From: Teredinibacter sp. KSP-S5-2
GTDB lineage: Bacteria > Pseudomonadota > Gammaproteobacteria > Pseudomonadales > Cellvibrionaceae
Length of the DNA: 64,000 nt
Direction: 5' to 3'
Assembly (NCBI RefSeq): GCF_032773895.1
Contig: NZ_CP120416.1
Span: 3,098,001 to 3,162,000 of the forward strand
Shown: piece after piece, positions 18,471 to 27,573 of the stretch
How positions within the stretch are numbered: position 1 is the first letter of the stretch
How the letters are laid out: the number at the start of each line of letters is the position of its first letter
Notes under the pieces: generated by a model
The model's input: the letters and a program-made list of their open reading frames with translations, nothing else
What the model was told of the DNA's origin: nothing
Databases searched by the model: none
Position numbers and translations under genes: made by a program

Positions 18471-18562
18471 AATTTACGAATACTTACAATATCCACCGAG
18501 GAAATCCCCCTCCAGTAGAATTCAAGTATTTGGCTGCTGAGAAAGTCTTGCAGCCAATACAG
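18471..18562. other. Spacer at the lost IS end
   Basis: Short stretch between the IS relic and the remnant at 18563-18697. It contains no recognisable IS end and no ORF. Confidence 0.4.
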
Positions 18563-18697
18563 TTAGGTTTTATCCCCAACATTACTAATATAAACGTCTG
18601 TGATTTTGACATTACGAAGATCATTCATATCTGCCTACGTATGAAATGATAAGCAGAAAATCAGAATATATGATAAGAGAATTAGAACCTTTCTCAT
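18563..18697 (-). pseudogene. Remnant of a small secreted protein gene
   Basis: An ATG at 18697 with an AGGGAG ribosome site starts a signal peptide (MRKVLILLSYILIFCLSFHT) that is broken by TAG at codon 21. The frame goes on ADMNDLRNVKITDVYISNVG to TAA at codon 45. The layout (signal peptide, then a short strand region) fits the start of the secreted family at 1-254, 16133 and 18835; the C-terminal half is gone, probably lost at the IS junction. Confidence 0.45.
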
Positions 18698-18834
18698 TAA
18701 ATTCTCCCTTGAAATATCGGGTCGATGCTCAGCACCAACCTGCTGAAGCGGACTTATTGTGGTAGGTTGACATGCCCAGACGCGTTTACACCGAAACCCA
18801 ACCACCATTAACTGTCTTGCTGTAAATATTTTAT

Positions 18835-19155
18835 CTAGATATCCTTAAGATATATATAATAAATTCCGTTTGCATTCATTACAGGACAAGAGCCAGTAGA
18901 AAGAAGCACAACATCTTTGCCTGAAGCAAAGGCCATTAGCAATGCCGAGTACTTTTCTTTAAACAAGGTATCACTTTCCAAAAGAACCCATCTATCTCCG
19001 CCAGAACATTCTGACGTATTATCAACTCCGTCGACCCAAACCGAAACTACGTTACCTTCCAGAATAATCCTAGAAACTTTCCCAGATTCCTGCACCGATG
19101 CAGACGATGAAAATGAAATAACTATCAATACAAAAAATAAAATTAATATGCGCAT
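18835..19155 (-). CDS. Small secreted protein, same family
   Basis: Protein of 106 aa. Signal peptide MRILILFFVLIVISFSSSAS, then GKVSRIILEGNVVSVWVDGV, one cysteine after SE (TSECSGGDRWVLL), the family segment KYSALLMAFASGKDVVLL and a C-terminal STGSCPVM cysteine, ending in hydrophobic strands. The pair of cysteines and the segment match the partial gene at 1-254. No function known. It is the only intact copy in the 18.5-19.6 kb stretch, between two decayed relatives. Confidence 0.7.
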   Translation of the reverse strand: MRILILFFVLIVISFSSSASVQESGKVSRIILEGNVVSVWVDGVDNTSECSGGDRWVLLESDTLFKEKYSALLMAFASGKDVVLLSTGSCPVMNANGIYYIYLKDI

Positions 19156-19265
19156 ATCCTCTCCAAATTACTGGATAATTCATAATATTTGACTAAAAAA
19201 GCAAACGACCAGCAAGTTCAAAACATGCCAAAATTTTATATAATACTTAAACGGCTTGCTATAAC

Positions 19266-19580
19266 TCACTCACCTACAACAAAGTAACCTTCTATTTTTT
19301 TATTGTAACTCCAACCATTTTTGCAAGTTGTTACGTCTGCTCAAGACCAAAAAATCTGTACGTTAGCTTTCGATGCGAATGCCAACAGTGCCATACTTTC
19401 GTCTGATTTTGTTGGAAGACTTATATAGTTAGTCACACCACTATCAATATCTAACCTTATAGAAATAGTTTCAAATTGAGCCCACTTATATATATTTCTA
19501 ATCGGCCCAACACAGGAGACCTCTCCAAAATAGCTGCCACTAATAGACTACAAAAAAACAAATGAAAGAAGGTTTCTCAT
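19266..19580 (-). pseudogene. Small secreted protein, two in-frame stop codons
   Basis: A 105-codon frame runs from ATG at 19580 (MRNLLSFVFL) to TGA at 19266 and is interrupted by TAG at codon 11, inside the signal peptide, and TGA at codon 80. Without these it would encode a full family member: a cysteine at 23, the segment SDESMALLAFASKANVQIFW, a cysteine at 86 and GYFVV near the end. No frameshift is needed, so the decay is recent. Confidence 0.65.
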
Positions 19581-20036
19581 ATTTATATACTCACAGTGAT
19601 AACCATTTAACAATCAACAGATTGTCCGACAATATGCTGCATCTGCTAAAACGGAGTTTGAGGAAAATGCACAAAAAACAACAAGGTAAGGTAAAGAGGA
19701 CTGGTCCCTGCTGTTATTTCGTATATCCATTTAGCGAATTTATTATACCTCTCCTAGTCAATCTGTCCATCATCTCAGTACATGTTCGCTATATTGGAAA
19801 TAATGTAAAGATCGATAAAAAATTTTCCCTTTAAATTCAAACAGTTATAAAGTCAGAATTTTTATCTTCCATTTCCCATATCGGTTCAAAATACTGTACA
19901 TAATATTTACATAAATTATAAGCTAGCCAATAGAAAGATGAAGATGAGAATCAATGTGATTAGGGAAATACCCTGCTGTTTAGTTAACTATATCAGGCAT
20001 TATGCGTTCTAAAAGTAGAACAGAAGGAAAGTATTT
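19581..20036. other. Intergenic, AT-rich
   Basis: No gene is supported. A plus-strand 90-codon frame (19562-19834) overlaps the pseudogene start and has no ribosome site or recognisable domain. The stretch should include the promoter of the leftward gene family member at 19580. Confidence 0.4.
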
Positions 20037-21014
20037 TTAGTTCAGAATGCGATTTATTACCTGCACGCTGTCATCCGCTAACAATTTGCTATTGTTATCT
20101 CGCAATACCATTAAGGAAACCATGATTTTATTTTGGGTATAAATATCATAGTTTTCGAAGTTTTGATCGATCATATTTAACAACTCAACCTGATCACTAC
20201 TCTTACGTAGCTTTAAAACCTGGGTAAGCTTTTTAATGTCAGCTATTTTCTCTGTGCTACCACTTTTCTGGTATAACCTTTCCCTAAGATTCTCTTTTAC
20301 TTTTTCTACTGAAGAAAAATGCCAATATAGCTGCTCGTTTTCAGCTTGATATTGAGAGTAGTCGTAGTTTTCCAATACGTCATACACCTCTTCAGCTTGT
20401 TGTAAAATCTCTGGACGACCAAGTAATCCCAGATATTCCTGGTCATATCCATCACTCAGCACATTGAGTGCAGCCAACTGCACCTCCGGATTGGAGTGAT
20501 ATTGTGCCCAACCCAGTAGTTGTTCAGTAAATTCATAGGGCTTGTGTGGTGATATGGCATTTAGCGCGGCTGCGAATGCTTTGGGATTGGCTTCCGCATT
20601 CTGAATCAAGTCATAAAATAACGCGATCTTCGCTTCACGCTCGACTCCCTGATCAAGAAAGAACGTATCGATTATTTTTTTTAACTCCCATATTTCTTCC
20701 AGAGTGTCAGCCTGCATCATCAAATATGTTATATTTTCTTTCAGCAGATCGGTATTCATACTCTCTTTAACTTCTTCGACAACAGAGGAATCTCCTCGCT
20801 TGGAACTTATCTCTTTCCCTATTTCATAGATTTTATTATTCTCTACTGAGAAATCGATAACGCCCCCCTCTTTATTTACCGTATCCACCCTCTCATTAAC
20901 AGGCTTAACAGCAGCAGTATCACCTACTTGTTCCCAGCGAATCCAAATCTGAACACCGGCCCCAGCAACAATCAAAACCAATAGAAAGGTTAGCGTTTTA
21001 TTTTTCATATTCAT
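20037..21014 (-). CDS. Membrane-anchored protein of unknown function
   Basis: About 325 aa. After the start at ATG 21014 (in-frame alternatives at 21008 and a TTG at 21035) comes a single membrane helix (TLTFLLVLIVAGAGVQIWI) and then an acidic, helical, presumably periplasmic part. Residues about 130-230 (FAAALNAISPHKPYEFTEQLLGWAQY, PEVQLAALNVLSDGYDQEY) look like HEAT-type helical repeats. No enzyme motif. The gene stands alone on this strand between the secreted family and the next secreted protein. Confidence 0.65.
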   Translation of the reverse strand: MNMKNKTLTFLLVLIVAGAGVQIWIRWEQVGDTAAVKPVNERVDTVNKEGGVIDFSVENNKIYEIGKEISSKRGDSSVVEEVKESMNTDLLKENITYLMMQADTLEEIWELKKIIDTFFLDQGVEREAKIALFYDLIQNAEANPKAFAAALNAISPHKPYEFTEQLLGWAQYHSNPEVQLAALNVLSDGYDQEYLGLLGRPEILQQAEEVYDVLENYDYSQYQAENEQLYWHFSSVEKVKENLRERLYQKSGSTEKIADIKKLTQVLKLRKSSDQVELLNMIDQNFENYDIYTQNKIMVSLMVLRDNNSKLLADDSVQVINRILN

Positions 21015-21161
21015 GAGCCAATTTTTCACCAACAATTCATATGCAAAGAAAGGAATAATTTCTATTCAATCAAAACCACCTAAGCAAAAAAACATTTATA
21101 AAATATTAATTTATTTTGAAAAATGATATTTTTAAACCCACGACAAAATATTTTTCTGTAA

Positions 21162-21185
21162 GAAGCAGGCCATAAGGCCTGCTTC
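21162..21185 (-). terminator. Hairpin terminator after the 21204-21596 gene
   Basis: GAAGCAGGCC and GGCCTGCTTC pair perfectly (10 bp) around an ATAA tetraloop. It lies 19 bases past the stop; the T-tract on the minus strand is short. Confidence 0.75.
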
Positions 21186-21203
21186 TTTAAAAAGAAAATA
21201 CTA

Positions 21204-21596
21204 TTAATTTCCCATACAGATATTATAACGCTCTATCCAACATGCACTTTGCTGATTTGTGCCACAGAAAGAATTAGCATATTGAGTACACTGAGCGGGA
21301 TCACCCGAACCACCACTGCTACTGCTTCCTGTGCCACCGCTGCTGCTTCCGCCGCTACTTGAACCTGTTCCCCCACCAACACATGGGCCGTATTTATCGA
21401 TACAGTAATTGAAATAGTAGTTCCAAGTACTATAGTTACTTCGACTGGCTCGTTGGTCTGCATAATTTTCACAGTATTGAATCAGCTCGGGTCCGTTACC
21501 GGGCGAAGGATTTGGGCAATATGCCATACTCAACGCCGAAACCACCATCAATACTGAAAAGGCAAGTAGTTTTACTGAAAAACTCGTATTTTTCAT
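21204..21596 (-). CDS. Secreted cysteine-rich protein with a Gly/Ser linker
   Basis: Protein of 130 aa. Signal peptide (MKNTSFSVKLLAFSVLMVVSALSMA), then a segment with four cysteines (YCPNPSP, QYCENY, NYCIDKYGPC), a low-complexity linker of Gly and Ser (residues about 74-97), and a second segment with four cysteines (AQCTQY, SFCGTN, SACWIE, NICMG). The two Cys-rich halves look like a duplicated small module. Possibly an extracellular adhesive or binding protein; no family recognised. Confidence 0.6.
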   Translation of the reverse strand: MKNTSFSVKLLAFSVLMVVSALSMAYCPNPSPGNGPELIQYCENYADQRASRSNYSTWNYYFNYCIDKYGPCVGGGTGSSSGGSSSGGTGSSSSGGSGDPAQCTQYANSFCGTNQQSACWIERYNICMGN

Positions 21597-22221
21597 TTGT
21601 TATTCTCCGAATAATTATTTTTCTAGAAGTAGAACATACCGATCGCAGCATTGTTATTTACGTAATTTATTCATTCCCTTTTCACTTCTAGAGATGTAGG
21701 CGCGATCAAAAATTAGCGTAGCACACGACAACAGGCAATCAATTGTTTGTTTTGTAAAAAAATGTAACTCTATGCGTCACACACGTATAGAAGTTAAAAA
21801 CTCATTTTTAAAACTTATTAAAAAAGGAAATAAACCACAACATTATTGCGACATAAAAATGATTTATCGTCCAAAAACCAATTACACTCAGCCATTCTTA
21901 ACACCAAGTGAAATTAACGCATTTACCGCCACCCGCTTACTCCCCTACAAAAAATACGGATAAATATTTTTAATAAGAACAAAACTTAAAAACAAACACT
22001 GTTTTTATTAAAAGCCAACACAAAAATAAACAACCAGACCCCAAAATAAAAACCATCCAGGCGCCATTTAACACTCAATGAATTATGCGCACACTCAAAA
22101 AACTTATTGATGTGATTTTTCTTGCAGGTGATTTTGCTTAAGATTAATCGATACAGTTATACCGGGTAACCGTATAAACCATCGATGAAGTGATGTCGTT
22201 ATTTTCTATTTAAATTCGCAG
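21597..22221. other. Intergenic, AT-rich
   Basis: Contains the leader of the gene at 21596 and a plus-strand frame of 63 codons (21772-21963) with no ribosome site or domain that I can support. No RNA gene or repeat seen. Confidence 0.4.
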
Positions 22222-22258
22222 AAAATAAAAAAGCCACACTGATATAAGCATGGCTTTT
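22222..22258 (-). terminator. Terminator of the flgBCDE operon
   Basis: AAAAGCCA (22229-22236) pairs with TGGCTTTT (22251-22258); on the minus strand the hairpin is followed by a T-rich run. It lies about 20 bases after the flgE stop and separates hook genes from the accessory region. Confidence 0.8.
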
Positions 22259-22279
22259 GGGAAAGATAATACTGGAAAG

Positions 22280-24745
22280 TTATCGTAGATTAATAACCGT
22301 TTGTGTTACCTGGTCAGCGGTTTCGATGGTTTTTGCACTGGCCTGGAAGTTACGCTGCGCGATAATTAACGCAACCAGTTGCTCAGACAAGTCCACGTTC
22401 GACTCTTCCAGCGCGCCGGCTTGAATGGTTCCCAAAGCCCCAATTCCAGGCGCATTGTAAACCGGCTCACCGGAATCAAAGGTTTCGGCCCACATGGTAT
22501 TACCCATCGGTTGCAGTCCATTTTCGTTGGAGAAGTCCGCAAGCTCCACCTGCGCTAATACTAAGGATTCACCATTAGTGAAGCGCGCAAAAATCACCCC
22601 TTCATCATCCACCGTCAAACCTGAAAGCTGGCCCGTTGTATAACCGTTCTGGTCGATATCTCTAACAGAGAATGCAGAACCAAATTGTGTCGTACCGTCC
22701 AGGTCAATCACGAAGTTGGATGAGGTGGGCGGATTGGGAATCGGCAAGGTTCCATTATTGTCCGCACTTAATGACCCATTGGGATTGCCGTTATCATCCA
22801 TAGGTACCCAGTTGGTAATTTGCATTATTGGCGTATTGCCGTCATCTAAAGAACCGTCTTCGTTAAACCTGAGTGTAAAGGATTGTCGAGTGGGTTCAAC
22901 ACTGGGCGGCACAGGATTGCCGATATCACGACCATCGATTTGCACATACATGGTCCATTGGTTTGGAGCATTAGTTGTAGAAACCGGCATGGATGGATCG
23001 TAGCCTTCTTTGACGAAGTATTGTGTCATCACATGGGAGACACCAAAACTATCGTAGATCGTCATTGAGGTGGCACTGTTGTAGGTAGACTGATCTGTAG
23101 GGTCGAAAGCATTAATGGTTTGCTCGGTAAAGAAACCACTACCCGGCGCATCGTTAATTAATGGGAATATACCCGCTCCACCAAGGCCACCATCCGAAGA
23201 AGGAGCATTTGCCACGGCGTAGTTTTCATCAACGATCATGGTAATAACACCACCCACGACCACGGAGTTGGTTGATGCATCTTCAGCAGATGGAATGGTT
23301 AAACCGCCGCCGGTTTCTATTTCCAAAACTTCCGGTGAAGAGGAATCCGTACCATAAATTGTGACACTATCTCCATCACCACCACCGGCAATGGAAATCC
23401 GAATATCTTCCCCTGAGGCAGAATTAATTATCAGGTTACCAGTTGTTTCGTCGATGGTTGCTGAAATGCCGGGTAAGGTGGTGGCTGTGCGTGAATTAAT
23501 TTCCGTACCTAAATCGGTTTCATTGGCAACGGTCATAGTTACGCCATTGATGGTGATATCCATAGAACCGGGTGAACCAATAAGCAGTGAGATATCCATA
23601 TTCACGGTGGTTTCTGCCGAGGCAGTAATACCTTCAATCGCGTTTAATTCGGCGGCGGTTTCTGCTGCGGAGGCACCAGCTTCAGACACAAAGGTCGTAG
23701 TCGTTCCATTTGGGTCGGTAATTGAAAGAGCATCAGATAAATAGCCATTCGAAACAGCTGGCTCACCGGTAACAACAGATAAATTACCCGCGTCCAGAGC
23801 CAGTAAGGCTTCGTTACCACTGGTTGGTGTAAAGGTAATAACCGAGGCTTCCCCCGATTGCAATGCAGTAAAGTCGATGGAATAGCTGCCACCGCCATTA
23901 TCAATTAACCTCGCCACAGCGCTCACACTCGGTACATTGGAAAGAAGCTGCTCATTAATACTGGCGACCATCACTTCCAAATCGCGTTTTGAGTCAATGG
24001 TTGCTGGTACACCATTTGCGGTGTTCAGCGTAACGGATACAACATCGTTGCCGGTACTGGCATTTTGCACTTCCAGATCAAAAGTAATGTCTGTGGTACT
24101 AAAATCAATTGCCAAAGGCGTTGCAGGTGTGACGGTGAAGTTGCCACCGCTTAATGTTGATGTGGTGGCCGAGGTTAAACCACTTTCTGCCGCGCCAACC
24201 ACAACACCGGTACTGTTATCAAACCCCATACCTGTCCGCTGTAAGACATCTTGCGTGGCATCCAGATTTAATCGTGAACTTACCAGGGTAGTTTGCCTGG
24301 GGTCCAGATCGGTTCTTTGAATGCGGATATCAGTTGGAATCCCACCCAGGTTGCCATTTTCATCGGCGATGGAACCTTGTAAGCGAGCACCTACATTATT
24401 CACAACGTAACCGTCGGCATCCAAACCAAATGAACCTGCTCGGGTATAAAGTGTTTCACCATCCCGGTTTAAGATAAAAAAACCAGTTCCGTTGATTGCC
24501 ATGTCCAATTCATTTTCGGTAAAGGTCACATTCCCCTGCGAAAAGTTTTGTGCAATATCTTGAATCTGCACCCCACTCCCGGCAATGGTTGTTCCTGCCC
24601 CGAGAACAGAAATGGCATAAACATCACCAAATTCAACACGAGATCCTTTGAAGCCTGTGGTTGACGCGTTGGCAATATTATTACCTGTCACAGACAACTC
24701 AGTGGAAGCGGCGCGAATACCACTTAACGCTGTATCAAAAGGCAT
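22280..24745 (-). CDS. flgE: Flagellar hook protein FlgE, enlarged
   Basis: Hook subunit. The N-terminal rod/hook motif (MPFDTALSGIRAASTELSVTGNNIANASTTGFKG) and the C-terminal LEESNVDLSEQLVALIIAQRNFQ are typical. At 821 aa it is about twice the usual 400-470; the excess lies at about residues 170-500 as repeated 'hook-IN'-like outer domains (INGVTMTVANETDLGTEINSR). It is the last gene of flgB-C-D-E and is followed by a terminator, unlike the common flgE-flgF continuation. Confidence 0.95.
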   Translation of the reverse strand: MPFDTALSGIRAASTELSVTGNNIANASTTGFKGSRVEFGDVYAISVLGAGTTIAGSGVQIQDIAQNFSQGNVTFTENELDMAINGTGFFILNRDGETLYTRAGSFGLDADGYVVNNVGARLQGSIADENGNLGGIPTDIRIQRTDLDPRQTTLVSSRLNLDATQDVLQRTGMGFDNSTGVVVGAAESGLTSATTSTLSGGNFTVTPATPLAIDFSTTDITFDLEVQNASTGNDVVSVTLNTANGVPATIDSKRDLEVMVASINEQLLSNVPSVSAVARLIDNGGGSYSIDFTALQSGEASVITFTPTSGNEALLALDAGNLSVVTGEPAVSNGYLSDALSITDPNGTTTTFVSEAGASAAETAAELNAIEGITASAETTVNMDISLLIGSPGSMDITINGVTMTVANETDLGTEINSRTATTLPGISATIDETTGNLIINSASGEDIRISIAGGGDGDSVTIYGTDSSSPEVLEIETGGGLTIPSAEDASTNSVVVGGVITMIVDENYAVANAPSSDGGLGGAGIFPLINDAPGSGFFTEQTINAFDPTDQSTYNSATSMTIYDSFGVSHVMTQYFVKEGYDPSMPVSTTNAPNQWTMYVQIDGRDIGNPVPPSVEPTRQSFTLRFNEDGSLDDGNTPIMQITNWVPMDDNGNPNGSLSADNNGTLPIPNPPTSSNFVIDLDGTTQFGSAFSVRDIDQNGYTTGQLSGLTVDDEGVIFARFTNGESLVLAQVELADFSNENGLQPMGNTMWAETFDSGEPVYNAPGIGALGTIQAGALEESNVDLSEQLVALIIAQRNFQASAKTIETADQVTQTVINLR

Positions 24746-24809
24746 GGTCTTCTCCTACTACATCAAAACTTTTCTACACATTCAAAGTGCTACAACCTAC
24801 TTTGAAATA

Positions 24810-25523
24810 TTACTCATTAAATTGTTTAACATCCGACAAGCTAACCGGACCAACACCCGCAAGGTTCAAGGTAAGCTGTCCATCTGCTCCGACAGTCACA
24901 CTATTCACGTTGGCGCTTAACGCTGTTTGCAATTGTTTTGGCTTACTGTCGATGGATGCGGTAATTTCAAACTTATAGATACCAGGTCCAACACCGTTTT
25001 CGTGGCTGCTTGTCCAATCTAATAAGTCGCCATTCACTTCGGCATTTAAACCATCCCAGCGCATAACCAGTTCACCGGCGGGTTGTTCTCCCAGAGAAAT
25101 CTGATCAACCAACTCGCCACTGTCGGTGTAAATATTTACTCTGACCTCACCGGTGCTTGCCGGTATATCCACACTGGCACTGATTAAACCGCCGCTAACC
25201 AACATAGTTTGTTCCGATGGCACTGACACCGAACGTCCAACGAGTGTCGACGCCTGCAGTGCCTGGTTGGCAACAAATGAATTAGCGAATTGATCAAAGC
25301 TGTTATTTAAACTGTCCAGACTTTCAACCGAGCTAAACTGGGCAAGCTGTGAAATAAATTCTGTATTGTCTTGTGGACTGAGCGGATCCTGATTTTCCAA
25401 CTGCGTGATCATCAGTTGCAAAAAGGCTTTTTGCCCCAGTTCATCCGAACCCGCCTTTTCGTCATTCTTTTTAATGGCGTAGTCCGAGAACACATTGTTC
25501 GAGGCTGCAGAAACTTCTGTCAT
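24810..25523 (-). CDS. flgD: Flagellar hook cap / assembly protein FlgD
   Basis: Scaffold for hook polymerisation, 237 aa. N-terminal signature QKAFLQLMITQLENQDPLSPQDNTEFISQLAQFSSVE; a FlgD Ig-like domain follows. It lies between flgC and flgE in the operon, 64 bases before flgE. Confidence 0.95.
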   Translation of the reverse strand: MTEVSAASNNVFSDYAIKKNDEKAGSDELGQKAFLQLMITQLENQDPLSPQDNTEFISQLAQFSSVESLDSLNNSFDQFANSFVANQALQASTLVGRSVSVPSEQTMLVSGGLISASVDIPASTGEVRVNIYTDSGELVDQISLGEQPAGELVMRWDGLNAEVNGDLLDWTSSHENGVGPGIYKFEITASIDSKPKQLQTALSANVNSVTVGADGQLTLNLAGVGPVSLSDVKQFNE

Positions 25524-25559
25524 GATTTAATCCTCACAATCACTACACACCACAACTGA

Positions 25560-26000
25560 TTATTGACCAAGTTGAAGAACACGTTGCATCATGGTTTTTG
25601 CCGAGTTCATTACTTCAACATTAATTTGAAATGAACGTGATGCCGAAATCATGTTCGCCATTTCTTCAACCACATTCACATTTGGGTAATACACATAGCC
25701 CTCTTCATTTGCCATCGGATGATGAGGTTCATAGCGTTGTTGTAAAGGTGCATCGCTTTCAACAATACCGGCAACAGCAACGCCAGCACTGGCATCTTCA
25801 TTCAGGGCATTGGTACCATCATTCGCTTTCATCATGCTGGCGTGAACGGCAGAAAAAACCGGATGTCGTCCACGGTATGTTTGACCTGAACTGGAGCTGG
25901 CTGTCTCAGCGTTGGCGATGTTACTGGCGGTAGTATTTAACCGAACGCTTTGTGCGTTCATGCCTGAGCCGGCGATATCAAAAATAGTATTTAAGCTCAT
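25560..26000 (-). CDS. flgC: Flagellar proximal rod protein FlgC
   Basis: Rod subunit, 146 aa, usual length. NTTASNIANAETAS near the start and PNVNVVEEMANMISASRSFQINVEVMNSAKTMM at the end. Its ATG overlaps the flgB stop (TAATG), indicating translational coupling. Confidence 0.96.
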   Translation of the reverse strand: MSLNTIFDIAGSGMNAQSVRLNTTASNIANAETASSSSGQTYRGRHPVFSAVHASMMKANDGTNALNEDASAGVAVAGIVESDAPLQQRYEPHHPMANEEGYVYYPNVNVVEEMANMISASRSFQINVEVMNSAKTMMQRVLQLGQ

Positions 26001-26404
26001 TACTCACCTCGAATCGCTTTGGTAAGGCCTTTAAACTTACTGTTTAAAAACGTAAAAGTGGCTTGGAATTCCAAATTGTTTTTCATGAATTCAGCATGCT
26101 CAACCTGCTCATCCACAGTATTGCCATCAATTGAAGGCTGGCCGGGGATGCGGTATAAGGTTTCCGCTTCACCCGCTTGCATACTCGACTGATTGATATG
26201 GCCTTTCACTGTTGATTTCATACTTAGGGAGGATGTTGATGTTCCCATTTGCGCTTTCAGTGCTGCCTGGAAATCAATGTCTTTCGCTTGATAGTTAGGC
26301 GTATCGGCATTGGCTATGTTTCCGGCCAGCAGGCTCGCCCGTTGCGTGCGCAACTGCAACGCCGCTTGGTGAACCCCTAATGCTTTGTCAAAGCTAATAC
26401 CCAT
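26000..26404 (-). CDS. flgB: Flagellar proximal rod protein FlgB
   Basis: First gene of flgB-C-D-E. 134 aa with RASLLAGNIANADTPNYQAKDIDF and VDEQVEHAEFMKNNLEFQATFTFLNSKFKG. The ATG at 26404 follows a GTG in frame at 26407 and a GAGAG site. The sigma-54 promoter is about 45-60 bases upstream. Confidence 0.96.
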   Translation of the reverse strand: MGISFDKALGVHQAALQLRTQRASLLAGNIANADTPNYQAKDIDFQAALKAQMGTSTSSLSMKSTVKGHINQSSMQAGEAETLYRIPGQPSIDGNTVDEQVEHAEFMKNNLEFQATFTFLNSKFKGLTKAIRGE

Positions 26405-26448
26405 CACACACTCTCAATCATGAATTAAATTTACTTACACAAAGACAT

Positions 26449-26466
26449 TGCAACGACTGTGCCAAA
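26449..26466 (-). promoter_or_regulatory. Sigma-54 promoter of flgBCDE
   Basis: The minus strand reads TTTGGCACAGTCGTTGCAAT: GG and GC are 10 bases apart and the -24 box is consensus. It lies 45 bases or so upstream of flgB. A CGGCAA element lies at 26527-26532, about 90 bases upstream of the predicted start. Confidence 0.88.
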
Positions 26467-26523
26467 GAAATATGTGATTGATTTTATTAGGTTTTTTATT
26501 TTTCCAGGCAATACAGTCAGAGT

Positions 26524-26533
26524 AAGCGGCAAT
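26524..26533 (+). promoter_or_regulatory. CGGCAA element upstream of the flgB promoter
   Basis: AAGCGGCAAT is the same core as the fliC inverted repeat, at a similar distance upstream of a sigma-54 promoter. A possible second half (CTGCCG) follows 14 bases later. Inference only. Confidence 0.35.
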
Positions 26534-26680
26534 CTATTTCCGCTGCCGTCACGAGCACAATTTCCCTCGACAAAAGCTCTGATAAACAGGCAATAGAAAG
26601 CAAATAAAAGAATGGAACCACAGGGGGAAAATGGCACTCACACCAGAAACAAATGATCATGCCACGAATATTAGACTGGT

Positions 26681-27532
26681 TTATTTAGCGCGATATAACA
26701 CACCGGGATTGCAGTTCACGACTTCAAATAAGTCTGCCGCACCAGCCAGAGATTCTGACGCGCCAAGGTATAACACACCTTTAGGTTTCAGGGCGGCGTG
26801 CATTCTGGTTAAGATGTTTTTCTTTAATTCACCGGAGAAGTAAATAAGCACATTTCGACAAAAAATAATGTCGAATTTCCCCAGTAGCCCGTAGCTATCC
26901 TGCAGATTTAATTGACGAAAAGTAACACATCGTTTTATTTCAGGTTTAACTTCCCAGGTTTCATTTCCATGAGGGGTAAAGAAGGTTTTCAATCGTTGTT
27001 CAGACAAGCCCCGACCGATAGAAAGCCGGTCATAAATCCCTTGTTTGGCCTGATCTAACACATTACTGGATAAGTCTGTTGCAACGATTTCGGCTGAGAT
27101 TCGCGCCCCACCCAATGCGCTTCGACGGTACTCATCAACGACCATACTGAGTGAATATGGCTCCTGCCCACTTGAACACGCTGCCGACCAGATACGCATT
27201 TTGCCCATTGCGTTGACTTTAGCAAACTCGGGTAACAACTTGTGCCTAAGATGCTCATAGGGGTAGGAATCGCGAAACCAAAAGGTTTCGTTGGTCGTCA
27301 TCGCGTTGATGACTTTTTGCCTGAGGTCGCGCTGCGATGGCTGTTTTATCAGCCGAGTAAGGTCAACTAAAGAGTTACAGTTATTTTCAGAAAGTATTCT
27401 GCGAATTCTTGTCGCAACCAGATATTGTTTATTGTCCGCCAGATCTATACCGGCTATTTCTTGTAGGTAATCGCGAAATTCCTGAAATTCGCCGGACCCC
27501 AAGGTTACGCTCTCTGCTTTATGTCGAATCAC
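26681..27532 (-). CDS. cheR: Chemotaxis protein methyltransferase CheR
   Basis: S-adenosylmethionine-dependent methyltransferase for chemoreceptor glutamates. N-terminal domain with the family segment TTNETFWFRDSYPYEHL; the SAM-binding motif RIWSAACSSGQEPYSLSM and FDIIFCRNVLIYFSGE follow. 283 aa. The start at 27532 is GTG with a weak ribosome site, so the true start may be slightly downstream. It lies 41 bases after cheV. Confidence 0.93.
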   Translation of the reverse strand: MIRHKAESVTLGSGEFQEFRDYLQEIAGIDLADNKQYLVATRIRRILSENNCNSLVDLTRLIKQPSQRDLRQKVINAMTTNETFWFRDSYPYEHLRHKLLPEFAKVNAMGKMRIWSAACSSGQEPYSLSMVVDEYRRSALGGARISAEIVATDLSSNVLDQAKQGIYDRLSIGRGLSEQRLKTFFTPHGNETWEVKPEIKRCVTFRQLNLQDSYGLLGKFDIIFCRNVLIYFSGELKKNILTRMHAALKPKGVLYLGASESLAGAADLFEVVNCNPGVLYRAK

Positions 27533-27573
27533 TCGATTTATTCCAAAAACCTGCTTTATGCTTTTGTTTGTCT

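Noticed and set aside
19562-19834. 90-codon plus-strand frame
   Set aside because: It overlaps the start of a clear minus-strand pseudogene and lacks homology or a ribosome site.
21772-21963. 63-codon plus-strand frame in the gap before flgE
   Set aside because: No ribosome site, no recognised domain, AT-rich; too weak to list as a gene.
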